Assembly: GCA_902766575.1 (NCBI GenBank)
Contig: CACXED010000262.1
Location: 1 to 12,002, forward strand
Source of the DNA: an uncultured Ruminococcus sp.
GTDB taxonomy: Bacteria; Bacillota; Clostridia; Oscillospirales; CAG-272
Length of the DNA: 12,002 bases
Direction of reading: 5' to 3'
Shown here: positions 1 to 6,638 of the stretch, piece after piece
Position numbering within the stretch: the first letter of the stretch is position 1
How the letters are laid out: each line of letters starts with the position of its first letter
Notes under the pieces: model-generated
What the model was told of the DNA's origin: nothing
Seen by the model: the letters and a program-made list of their open reading frames with translations, nothing else
Databases searched by the model: none
Made by a program: the position numbers and the translations under genes

Positions 1-87
1 GATTCGGCTATCAGGCGCGCCTACGAGGCCGTGACCCACGTTAATTTCATGGATATGCACTACCGCCGGGATATCGGCATAAAATAA
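1..87 (+). CDS. purD: Phosphoribosylamine-glycine ligase (GAR synthetase), 3' end only
   Basis: An open frame enters from the left edge and gives 28 residues before TAA at 85-87. The residues include AYEAV near the start and HYRRDIG close to the end. This fits the C-terminus of PurD, where a basic-rich R-[RK]-D-I-G stretch closes the protein. PurD joins glycine to phosphoribosylamine in purine synthesis. Only the tail is visible, so the call rests on this short motif. No terminator separates it from the next gene, 37 bases downstream, so read-through into the regulator is plausible. Confidence 0.7.
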   Translation, partial: DSAIRRAYEAVTHVNFMDMHYRRDIGIK

Positions 88-99
88 GTTCGGAATTTC

Positions 100-118
100 A
101 GGAGGAGCGATTCGCTTC
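100..118 (+). promoter_or_regulatory. Shine-Dalgarno of the RpiR gene with a small hairpin before the start codon
   Basis: AGGAGG lies at 100-105, but the only reasonable start, ATG 125, is 19 bases further on, which is too far for normal use. A 6-bp hairpin, GGAGCG (104-109) with loop ATT and CGCTTC (113-118, one G-U pair), sits between them. If folded, it would shorten the effective distance but also mask the end of the Shine-Dalgarno. The GTG at 120 is out of frame and meets a stop at once. This is a sequence observation; any effect on translation is inference. Confidence 0.4.
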
Positions 119-124
119 AGTGAT

Positions 125-1009
125 ATGAACAATGAAACGTACAAGCCGCAGGATCTTTTGAGGACGATTCAGCAAAAACAGTCAACCTTTTCAAAGGGGC
201 AGAGACACATCGCGGCGTTCATGCTCGAGCATTACGACAAGGCGGCCTATATGACCGCCGCAAAGCTCGGCGCGCTTGTCGGCGTGTCGGAATCCACGGT
301 CGTCAGATTCGCGATCGAGCTCGGCTTCAACGGCTATCCGGAGCTGCAGCAGTCGCTTCAGGAGCTGATACGCACCAAGCTCACCGCGCTCCAGCGGATC
401 GAGATCACCAACGACCGCATCGGTGACTCGGATCTGCTTGAAAAGGTGCTCTGCTCGGATATCGAAAAGATCAAGCGCACCCTTGAGGAGATCGACCGCG
501 ACAGCTTCAATTCGGCAGTCGACGCGATGATCGGCGCGAATATGATATATATCATCGGAATGAGATCGTCGTCCTCGCTGGCGAGCTTTATGTATCACTA
601 TCTGAGCCTCGTTTTCCCGCACGTCAGACTTGTGCGGACGACCTCCGGCTCGGAGGTTTTCGAGCAGCTCCTCCGCATTTCAAAGGGCGACGTGATCATC
701 GGCATCAGCTTCCCGCGCTACTCAAAGCGCATAATCAACGCGCTCGAGTACGCGAAGAAGCAGTCGGCTCACGTCGTGGCGATAACCGACAGCGTTACCT
801 CTCCGATAGCCGCTTCGGCTGACGATCTGCTGCTGGCAAAGAGCGATATGGCGTCCTTTGTCGACTCGCTCGTCGCGCCGCTGTCTATCATCAACGCCCT
901 GATAGTCGCAATCGGCAAGAAAAAGCAGAACGAGATAGCCGAGACCTTCGACAAGCTCGAAAAGATCTGGGACGAGTACGACGTCTACGAAAAATCACGG
1001 GATAACTGA
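125..1009 (+). CDS. MurR/RpiR family transcriptional regulator (HTH plus SIS domain)
   Basis: This 294-residue protein has the two-domain layout of the RpiR family. An N-terminal helix-turn-helix (about residues 10-85) contains the family-typical VSESTVVRFAIELGF stretch at 54-68. A SIS sugar-phosphate binding domain (about 125-255) has IIGMRSSSS at 143-151, the GISFPRYS loop at 193-200 and AITDS at 219-223. RpiR proteins sense phosphosugars and usually repress or activate sugar or amino-sugar genes. Here the gene is first in a tight run with a flavoprotein, cmk, plsC and ispH-S1; four bases separate it from the next start. No sugar gene lies beside it on this strand, so its targets are unknown. 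It may regulate distant genes and only be co-transcribed with housekeeping genes. Family certain, effector not. Confidence 0.93.
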   Translation: MNNETYKPQDLLRTIQQKQSTFSKGQRHIAAFMLEHYDKAAYMTAAKLGALVGVSESTVVRFAIELGFNGYPELQQSLQELIRTKLTALQRIEITNDRIGDSDLLEKVLCSDIEKIKRTLEEIDRDSFNSAVDAMIGANMIYIIGMRSSSSLASFMYHYLSLVFPHVRLVRTTSGSEVFEQLLRISKGDVIIGISFPRYSKRIINALEYAKKQSAHVVAITDSVTSPIAASADDLLLAKSDMASFVDSLVAPLSIINALIVAIGKKKQNEIAETFDKLEKIWDEYDVYEKSRDN

Positions 1010-1013
1010 TATT

Positions 1014-2246
1014 ATGAAACTCGGAATAATCGGAGCGGGAGCCGCCGGTATGACTTCGGCTGTCTTTGCCCGCGAGAGCGGCGCGGACGTCACGCTCATA
1101 GAAAAGAACGACCGACCCGGGAAAAAGCTGCTGATCACCGGAAAAGGCCGCTGCAACGTCACCAACGACAGCGACGTCAACACTCACATCGCAAATATAC
1201 CTACGAATCCGCGCTTTATGTACGCGGCGCTGAACCGTTTTACTCCTCAGGACACAAAGGCTTTCTTTGAGGAGCTGGGAGTGCCGCTCAAAACCGAGCG
1301 CGGAAATCGTGTATTTCCGGAGTCCGACCGCGCAGCCGATATCTGCGGCGCACTGAAGCAAAGGCTCGACCGGCTCGGAGTGAAAATACTTCACGAGAGG
1401 GCGAAGCATATTATCGTGACCGATGGCTCGGTCTCGGGAGTTGAGACCGACGCCGGAAGGCATGAATTCGACGCTGTGATATTGGCGACCGGCGGCGCGT
1501 CCTATCCTCTGACCGGCTCGACCGGCGACGGCTACCGGATGGCGGCTGAGCTCGGTCATACGATAACGCCGCTCAAGCCCGCGCTTGTACCGGTCGAGTG
1601 CGAGGAAAAATGGGTTCGTGAGCTTATGGGGCTCTCGCTGAAGAATGTCACGCTGAGCGTCTCGGACGCTGCGGAAAACGAGATCTTTTCGGAGCAGGGC
1701 GAGCTGCTTTTCACGCACTTCGGGCTCTCGGGACCGCTTGTGCTGTCCGCGTCGAGCCATATGAAAAAGCTCCCGGGAATGAGATATAAAATGAGCATTG
1801 ACCTGAAGCCCGCGCTCGATTTCCAGACCCTCGACCGCAGGCTCCAGTCGGATTTTGCCAAATTCGCCAACAAGGATTTCGCAAATTCGCTCGGCGAGCT
1901 GCTGCCGTCAAAGCTGATACCGGTGATTATCAGGCTTTCGGGCATCGACCCGCACAAAAAGGTCAATATCGTGACCCGTGAGGAGCGGCATACGCTTGTC
2001 ACACTGCTCAAGGGGCTGACGCTCACCGCGGTCAAATTCAGACCGATCGAGGAGGCGATAGTCACCTCCGGCGGCGTCTCGGTCAAGGAGATATCCCCGA
2101 AAACGATGGAGTCAAAGCTCGTTCGGGGACTTTATTTCGCCGGGGAGATCATCGACGTCGACGCCTATACCGGCGGCTTTAATCTTCAGATAGCCTTTTC
2201 CACCGCTCATCTTGCGGCCGACGCTGCCTGCAATGGCGAATACTGA
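1014..2246 (+). CDS. HI0933-family (BaiN/YhiN-like) FAD-dependent oxidoreductase
   Basis: The 410-residue protein starts with a Rossmann dinucleotide-binding motif, GIIGAGAAGM at 4-13, followed by an acidic residue at the end of the second strand (E30). It carries the family hallmark GKGRCNVTN at 43-51, a second signature TGGASYPLTGSTGDG at 159-173, and a C-terminal FAD-contacting block (GLYFAGEIIDVDAYTGGFN) starting at residue 372. Length is normal for the family. Members are flavoproteins; the bile-acid gene baiN is one, but most are uncharacterised, so a specific reaction cannot be given. The gene starts four bases after the regulator stop with only a weak upstream GGGAT as ribosome binding site, which suggests translational coupling. 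It lies in an operon-like run with cmk, plsC and ispH-S1. Confidence 0.92.
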   Translation: MKLGIIGAGAAGMTSAVFARESGADVTLIEKNDRPGKKLLITGKGRCNVTNDSDVNTHIANIPTNPRFMYAALNRFTPQDTKAFFEELGVPLKTERGNRVFPESDRAADICGALKQRLDRLGVKILHERAKHIIVTDGSVSGVETDAGRHEFDAVILATGGASYPLTGSTGDGYRMAAELGHTITPLKPALVPVECEEKWVRELMGLSLKNVTLSVSDAAENEIFSEQGELLFTHFGLSGPLVLSASSHMKKLPGMRYKMSIDLKPALDFQTLDRRLQSDFAKFANKDFANSLGELLPSKLIPVIIRLSGIDPHKKVNIVTREERHTLVTLLKGLTLTAVKFRPIEEAIVTSGGVSVKEISPKTMESKLVRGLYFAGEIIDVDAYTGGFNLQIAFSTAHLAADAACNGEY

Positions 2247-2267
2247 CATATCAAAGGGGGAATTTTC

Positions 2268-2930
2268 ATGTTAAAAATAGCTCTCGACGGGCCGAGCGGA
2301 GCAGGGAAGTCCACGCTCGCAAAGGAGATCGCAAAGCGGCTCGGGATCACCTACCTCGACACCGGAGCTCTCTACCGGACGGTAGGGCTTGCCGCAAAGC
2401 TGCAAGGCGTCGATCCCGCCGATGCCGATCAGGTCGGAAAAATGCTGTCTGTGATTACAGTCAGAGTCGAGCTTGAAAACGGTTCACAGGTCGTCTATCT
2501 CGACGGCGAGCCGGTCGGAGACAGGATCCGCACGCCCGAGATGTCGATGTACGCCTCCAGGGTCTCGGCGATCCCGGCGGTCAGAGCCTTTCTGCTCGAC
2601 ACACAGCGCGATTTTGCCCGGCGCAACCCGGTAATAATGGACGGCCGCGACATCGGGACGGTCATACTCCCCGACGCGGACGTCAAGTTCTATGTCACCG
2701 TCGACCCGACCGAGCGCGCAAGACGCAGGCTCAATGAGCTCCTTGCCAAGGGCATCGAGACGACGCTCGACGAGGTTTTAGCCGACATGAAAGCGCGGGA
2801 CCTTGCAGACTCCACCAGAGCCGTCGCTCCGGCAGTCAAGGCTCCCGACGCGATAGAGCTCGACAACACCGGCGATTTTGACGAGACGGTCGAGCGCGCG
2901 CTCTCGATCATCCGGGAGAGAACGAAATGA
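2268..2930 (+). CDS. cmk: Cytidylate kinase
   Basis: This 220-residue protein transfers phosphate from ATP to CMP and dCMP in pyrimidine nucleotide recycling. The P-loop GPSGAGKST is at residues 8-16, the acceptor-side DTGALYR at 31-37, and the family signature DGRDIGT at 125-131 is followed by the ILPDADVKFYVT strand. The lid region has RD at 177-178 and DS..R at 181-184, as expected. Length matches bacterial CMP kinases. An AAAGGGGG ribosome binding site precedes ATG 2268 at good spacing. The 3' end overlaps plsC by four bases (ATGA), so the two are probably translated together. The cmk-plsC-ispH/S1 order is familiar from clostridial genomes. Confidence 0.97.
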   Translation: MLKIALDGPSGAGKSTLAKEIAKRLGITYLDTGALYRTVGLAAKLQGVDPADADQVGKMLSVITVRVELENGSQVVYLDGEPVGDRIRTPEMSMYASRVSAIPAVRAFLLDTQRDFARRNPVIMDGRDIGTVILPDADVKFYVTVDPTERARRRLNELLAKGIETTLDEVLADMKARDLADSTRAVAPAVKAPDAIELDNTGDFDETVERALSIIRERTK

Positions 2931-3556
2931 ATCTCTACAAAAGCGCGCACAAGCATCTTGCAAGCCTCATTAAAAAGGTCTTTCGCGTCAGGGTCGAGGG
3001 CGCGGAGAACGAGCCGGCTGAGGGCGGATATCTCGCCTGCTCGAATCACATCTCGTTTTTTGACGTGATAGTCATGGCGGTCGCGACAAAGCGACAGATC
3101 AGGTTCATGGCAAAGCAGGAGCTTTTCAAAATCCCTCTGCTCGGAAAGCTCATAACCGCGCTCGGAGCCTTTCCGGTCGACCGGAAGGGGAGCGCCGCCG
3201 GATCTCTGAAGAAGTCGATAAATCTCCTCGAGAGCGGCGAGGTGGTCGGTATGTTCCCTCAGGGACACAGATACGCCGGAGCCGAGCTGGAATCTACCCG
3301 CGATAACGTCAAGGGCGGAGCGGCTATGGCTGTCTGGCACGCAAAGGTTCCGGTGCTCCCGATGTACATCGAAACCAAGAACTCCCGCGTCAGGCTTTTC
3401 AGACCGATCACGATCCACATCGGAAAGCCCATTCCTTACGAGGCGTTTGAGTTTGAAAAAGGCGGCTCGGCTGAGTACGACCGCGGAGCGAAGCTGATAT
3501 TCGACAACATCGTCTCTCTCAAGCGGGCTCTGCCGGAGGGGAAAAAGGATGCCTGA
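2927..3556 (+). CDS. plsC: 1-acyl-sn-glycerol-3-phosphate acyltransferase, PlsC-like
   Basis: The 209-residue protein belongs to the PlsC/LPLAT acyltransferases that add the second acyl chain to lysophosphatidic acid at the inner membrane face. The catalytic HX4D motif is present as NHISFFD at residues 40-46. The substrate-binding motif appears as FPQGHR at 110-115, where most members have FPEGTR: the usual Glu is Gln and Thr is His. A PVLPMYI stretch matches the family's later proline motif. GGGAG at 2914-2918 is a suitable ribosome binding site. The start overlaps the cmk stop (ATGA) and the end overlaps ispH by eight bases. Family certain; activity is likely, but the altered motif leaves acyl donor or acceptor preference open. 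Confidence 0.92.
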   Translation: MNLYKSAHKHLASLIKKVFRVRVEGAENEPAEGGYLACSNHISFFDVIVMAVATKRQIRFMAKQELFKIPLLGKLITALGAFPVDRKGSAAGSLKKSINLLESGEVVGMFPQGHRYAGAELESTRDNVKGGAAMAVWHAKVPVLPMYIETKNSRVRLFRPITIHIGKPIPYEAFEFEKGGSAEYDRGAKLIFDNIVSLKRALPEGKKDA

Positions 3557-5540
3557 GATCACAGTCGCGTCGCTCGCGGGCTTCTGCTTTGGCGTCAGGC
3601 ACGCGGTGGATACGGTCGAGCGCGCGGCTGACGATCGGAAATCCCGGGTCTACACGCTCGGAAAGCTGATTCACAATCCATCGGTTCTCGCGTCGCTGGC
3701 GGATAAGGGCGTCGCGGCGATTGACGAGGACGGACTCGACGAGGTATATGGTTCGGCGAGCGCGGCTGACCCGGTGACGATATGCACCAGAGCCCACGGC
3801 ATCACGCGGGAGCTGTCGGAAAAGCTCCGTCGGATGCAGGCTGAGAATCGGTATTTCAGAGTCCTCGACTGCACCTGCCCGCACGTCAGCCGTATCCAGA
3901 GGATCGCGACCGAGGAGACCTCAGAGGACACGATCTTCTGCATCCTCGGAGATCCGATGCACCCGGAGGTGCAGGGAATAGTCAGTTATGCATCGGGTGA
4001 GGTGATCGCCGCGCCGACCGCCGACGAGCTGATCGACCGACTTTTGAGTTCCATGAGCTCAAAAATGCACAATAATCTGGTAATTCTTACAGCCCAAACC
4101 ACTCAAAATATAAAAGAATGGGAAAAAACTCAAAAAGTTTTCAAAAAGGTCTGTACAAATTCAAAAATTTATGATACAATATGTAGTGTAACAGAAAATC
4201 GGCAGAATGAAGTCTTGAAGCTATCCCGAAAAATGGATATGATGATCGTTATCGGCGGAAAAGAGAGCTCCAATACGCAAAAACTCTTTTCCATATGCAA
4301 ACAAAATTGCGAACTGACTTATTTGATTGAAGATGCTTCCTCCATTCCGCTCAAGTATGTTAAACCCCATATGAAGGTGGGAATCGCCGCGGGCGCTTCA
4401 ACGCCGGGCGAAATTATTCAGGAGGTTCAAAATATTATGAGCGAGAACACAGAAAAAACTTTTGAAGAAATGATCGACGAGTCGCTTCGTCCGATCAACA
4501 ACGGAGACCGCGTTACCGGTGTCGTCACCTCGGTTTCCGAAAACGAGATCCACGTCGACATCGGCGCTAAGTTCACCGGAATAATTACATATTCCGAGCT
4601 TACCGACGATCCCTCCGTCAAGCTCTCCGAGGTCTACAAGCCCGGCGACGAGATCGAGGCTGTCGTGGTCAAGGTAAACGACGCAGAGGGCGTCGCTCAG
4701 CTTTCCAAGAAGAAGATCGACGTTGCTAAGAACTGGCAGGCAGTCGTCGACGCAGCCGCTTCCGGCGAGGCTCTCGAGGCTAAGATCATCGAGGTCGTCA
4801 AGGGCGGAGTGATCGGTCTCTGCGGCGGAGTCCGCGTTTTCATCCCGGCTTCTCAGTCCGGTCTTCCCAAGGACTCTGATCTCCATGAGCTTCAGGGTCA
4901 GGTCAAGCAGGTCAAGGTCATCGACATCAACGAGCAGAGAAAGCGCGTTGTCGCTTCGATCCGCGCCGTTGAGCGTGAGATCAACAAGGCTCGCAAGGAG
5001 GCTTTCTGGGCTCAGGTCGAGGAAGGCCAGCAGTATACCGGCGAGGTCAAGAGCCTCACTTCCTACGGCGCATTCGTCGATCTCGGCGGCGTAGACGGCA
5101 TGGTTCACACCTCCGAGCTCTCGTGGAAGCGCATCAAGCATCCCTCCGAGGTCGTTAAGGTCGGCGACGTCATCACCGTCACCGTCAAGGCTGTCGACAA
5201 GGACGCAAAGAGAATCTCTCTTACCTACAAGTCCCCCGACATGGATCCCTGGAAGCTCTTTACCGAGAAGTACTCCGAGGGCGATACCGCTCTTGTCAAG
5301 ATCGTTTCCCTGATGGACTTCGGCGCGTTTGCTGAGGTCGTTCCGGGCGCAGACGGACTCATCCACGTCTCGCAGATCTCCCGTGAGAAGATCGCAAAGC
5401 CCTCCGACGCGCTCAAGATCGGCGACGAGGTTGAGGCTAAGATCACCAAGATCGACAACGACGCTCACAAGATCAGCCTTTCTATCAAGGCGCTCCTCCT
5501 CGACAGAGAGAGAGAAGCTGCCGCTGAGGACAATCAGTAA
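3549..5540 (+). CDS. ispH: 4-hydroxy-3-methylbut-2-enyl diphosphate reductase fused to ribosomal protein S1
   Basis: One 663-residue frame joins two proteins. Residues 1 to about 285 are IspH (LytB), the [4Fe-4S] enzyme of the last MEP-pathway step producing IPP and DMAPP. All three cluster cysteines are visible (C13 in GFCFGV, C110 in CTCP, C212 in DTICSVTENRQ), with the substrate histidines H42, H83 and H138 and the catalytic glutamate E140 (MHPEVQG). Residues about 317-387, 405-472, 491-559 and 576-646 are four S1 RNA-binding repeats, the number usual in Firmicutes S1 proteins. GGAGGGG (3535-3541) precedes ATG 3549. The fusion is known in Clostridia. Odd here: bases 4041-4380 are AT-rich with no TCG serine codons, and the S1 part switches to TCC/AAG-rich codon use. 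An in-frame ATG with its own AGGAGG sits at the junction, so S1 may also be made alone. Confidence 0.96.
   Translation: MPEITVASLAGFCFGVRHAVDTVERAADDRKSRVYTLGKLIHNPSVLASLADKGVAAIDEDGLDEVYGSASAADPVTICTRAHGITRELSEKLRRMQAENRYFRVLDCTCPHVSRIQRIATEETSEDTIFCILGDPMHPEVQGIVSYASGEVIAAPTADELIDRLLSSMSSKMHNNLVILTAQTTQNIKEWEKTQKVFKKVCTNSKIYDTICSVTENRQNEVLKLSRKMDMMIVIGGKESSNTQKLFSICKQNCELTYLIEDASSIPLKYVKPHMKVGIAAGASTPGEIIQEVQNIMSENTEKTFEEMIDESLRPINNGDRVTGVVTSVSENEIHVDIGAKFTGIITYSELTDDPSVKLSEVYKPGDEIEAVVVKVNDAEGVAQLSKKKIDVAKNWQAVVDAAASGEALEAKIIEVVKGGVIGLCGGVRVFIPASQSGLPKDSDLHELQGQVKQVKVIDINEQRKRVVASIRAVEREINKARKEAFWAQVEEGQQYTGEVKSLTSYGAFVDLGGVDGMVHTSELSWKRIKHPSEVVKVGDVITVTVKAVDKDAKRISLTYKSPDMDPWKLFTEKYSEGDTALVKIVSLMDFGAFAEVVPGADGLIHVSQISREKIAKPSDALKIGDEVEAKITKIDNDAHKISLSIKALLLDREREAAAEDNQ
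4152..4180 (+). promoter_or_regulatory. Possible internal sigma-A promoter inside the IspH coding region
   Basis: TGTACA (4152-4157) and TACAAT (4175-4180) are separated by exactly 17 bases, and TG at 4172-4173 gives an extended -10. This lies in the AT-rich part of the ispH reading frame, about 250 bases upstream of the internal S1 start at 4437. It could drive an S1-only transcript. AT-rich sequence produces such matches by chance, so this is a candidate only. Confidence 0.4.
4420..4439 (+). promoter_or_regulatory. Internal ribosome binding site and start codon for a stand-alone S1 protein
   Basis: AGGAGG at 4420-4425 is followed after 11 bases by ATG 4437-4439, in frame with the fusion and encoding M297. 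Starting here would give a 367-residue protein beginning MSENTEKTFEEM and containing all four S1 repeats with no IspH sequence. The site falls exactly where the IspH domain ends (after AGASTPGEIIQEV). The match and position are seen directly; use in vivo is inference. Confidence 0.6.
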
Positions 5541-5563
5541 TCGGCTGGCTCAAAAAGCAAGAA

Positions 5564-5600
5564 CACCGGCAGGCAAAAGCCTGCCGGTGATTTTTATTTT
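5564..5600 (+). terminator. Rho-independent terminator, probably bidirectional
   Basis: A perfect 11-bp stem, CACCGGCAGGC (5564-5574) and GCCTGCCGGTG (5579-5589) with an AAAA loop, is followed by ATTTTTATTTT. It ends the run that closes with ispH-S1. On the other strand the stem is followed by a T-containing stretch (TTCTTGCTTTTT), so it can also stop the convergent AraC gene, whose stop codon begins at the edge of this element. Confidence 0.92.
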
Positions 5601-6475
5601 CAGCTGTGCTCCCTGCGGTATTCGCTCGGCGACGAACCGGTCAGACGCCGGAAGAACTGACTGAAGTAGAGCGGATCCGAAAAGCCGACGGAGGAAGCGA
5701 CCTCGGAGATGTCGAGCGAGGTCTGCGTCAGGAGCTGCTTGGCTTCGGAGACGCGGATGGCGCTTAAGTACTTTTTCGGCGACATACCGCATTTTTCCTG
5801 AAACAGCGCGCGCAGATAGCCCTCGCTTACAAATGCCGCCGACGCGAGCTCGGACATCGTCAGCTCGCGGTTGTAGGAGCGGTGCATCAGAGCGATAACG
5901 CGGTCGACGCGCTCGTCGGAGTTCGGTCTCGGCGCGGATCTTTTGCAGAGGATCGCGAGATCGTACAAAAGACGGACTATATTCTGCGAGAGCGACAGCT
6001 CGAAAAGCGGGCCGCGGAGGATAAAATCCTGAAACATCCGCTCGAAATCCTCGATTATGTATTCGTCGCAGCCGGGATGGAGCAGCTCGGAGTTCGGAAA
6101 GCCGCACTCGCCAAGTATCTGTCCGGCGCTCGAGCCCGAAAAGTGCGCCCAGTAATATCGTATCTCCGGCGAATTGGTTTTATAGCAGAAATGCGTATTC
6201 GGATAGTAGAGTATCATGTCGCCGGGCTTCATGACCGCGTCGGGCGCGCCGGGACGGATTCTCTGGTCAAACTTCACAAGCAGCTCGCCGGAGACCATAT
6301 ACTGGAGATAGTAGTCCTTTCTGCCTGCCGGAACGTCGGTCGTAAAAGGCTTGTTCAGCACGCAGACGCCGGCGCAGTTCACCGCTGCAAAGCGGGAGCT
6401 GACCTCCTTGCTGCAGCCGTTGTCGCTTTCCTCGATGTAATGGGATTGATGTTCGATAATATGCGTTTTTTCCAT
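5600..6475 (-). CDS. AraC-family transcriptional regulator with N-terminal cupin domain
   Basis: From ATG at 6475 the protein has 291 residues. Residues about 25-125 form an AraC-type cupin sensor (PAGRKDYYLQYMVSGEL around 49-65, KPGDMILYYPN at 83-93). Residues about 188-291 form the double helix-turn-helix DNA-binding domain, with TMSELASAAFVSEGYLRALFQEKCGMSP for the first HTH region (206-233) and LDISEVASSVGFSDPLYFSQFFRRLTGSSPSEYR (254-287) for the family signature. The frame stays open to 6655, but that would translate across its own promoter and into the start of the divergent gene, so 6475 is chosen; a modest AGGA lies upstream. Placement suggests a sugar-responsive activator of the divergent isomerase/dehydrogenase genes and perhaps the GH4 unit. 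Effector unknown. Confidence 0.92.
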   Translation of the reverse strand: MEKTHIIEHQSHYIEESDNGCSKEVSSRFAAVNCAGVCVLNKPFTTDVPAGRKDYYLQYMVSGELLVKFDQRIRPGAPDAVMKPGDMILYYPNTHFCYKTNSPEIRYYWAHFSGSSAGQILGECGFPNSELLHPGCDEYIIEDFERMFQDFILRGPLFELSLSQNIVRLLYDLAILCKRSAPRPNSDERVDRVIALMHRSYNRELTMSELASAAFVSEGYLRALFQEKCGMSPKKYLSAIRVSEAKQLLTQTSLDISEVASSVGFSDPLYFSQFFRRLTGSSPSEYRREHS

Positions 6476-6532
6476 GTTTGTATTCGATTTTCCTATAGCG
6501 TTATCTGAAAAAATATAGTATAATCTAAATAC

Positions 6533-6561
6533 AGTATACATTCCGAAGCCGGAAAAGTCAA
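6533..6561 (-). promoter_or_regulatory. Sigma-A type promoter of the AraC-family gene
   Basis: Read on the - strand, TTGACT (6561-6556) and TATACT (6538-6533) are separated by 17 bases. Transcription would start near 6526, giving a leader of about 50 bases before ATG 6475. The spacer contains an inverted repeat, TTCCG (6541-6545) N4 CGGAA (6550-6554) on the + strand, which could bind a repressor, possibly AraC itself. Confidence 0.7.
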
Positions 6562-6587
6562 GTCTTTTGTGAAATTTTACAATTATA

Positions 6588-6605
6588 ACCCGGATTTGAC
6601 CCGGA
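6588..6605 (+). repeat. Tandem ACCCGGA repeat, candidate AraC-type operator
   Basis: ACCCGGA occurs at 6588-6594 and again at 6599-6605, an 11-base period that puts both copies on the same face of the helix. A related CCGGA lies at 6549-6553. The repeats sit in the 163-bp divergent region, 33 bases before the start of the isomerase gene. AraC proteins use two HTH motifs that contact major grooves one turn apart, so the geometry fits. No convincing sigma-A promoter for the + strand gene is visible, which fits activator dependence. The role is inferred. Confidence 0.4.
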
Positions 6606-6638
6606 CGGAAATGTCTACGGGAAAGGAATCGGATCAAT

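Noticed and set aside
891..1760. Long - strand open frame (289 residues) opposite the flavoprotein gene
   Set aside because: Arg-rich and without motifs, a typical shadow in GC-rich coding sequence; the sense strand has a full FAD oxidoreductase.
2690..3562. Long - strand open frame (290 residues) opposite cmk and plsC
   Set aside because: It spans the junction of two overlapping real genes and has no recognisable domain.
4398..5468. Long - strand open frame (356 residues) opposite the S1 part
   Set aside because: It is Leu/Asp/Val-rich with no recognisable domain and lies wholly antisense to four clear S1 repeats; the codon bias of the sense gene keeps this frame open.
5882..6508. + strand open frame (208 residues) opposite the AraC gene
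   Set aside because: No domain, no ribosome binding site, and the - strand encodes a complete AraC protein with its own promoter.
6578..6601. Promoter-like TACAAT, TATAAC and TTGACC on the + strand before the isomerase gene
   Set aside because: None has a partner hexamer at 16-18 bases, so no complete sigma-A promoter can be supported.
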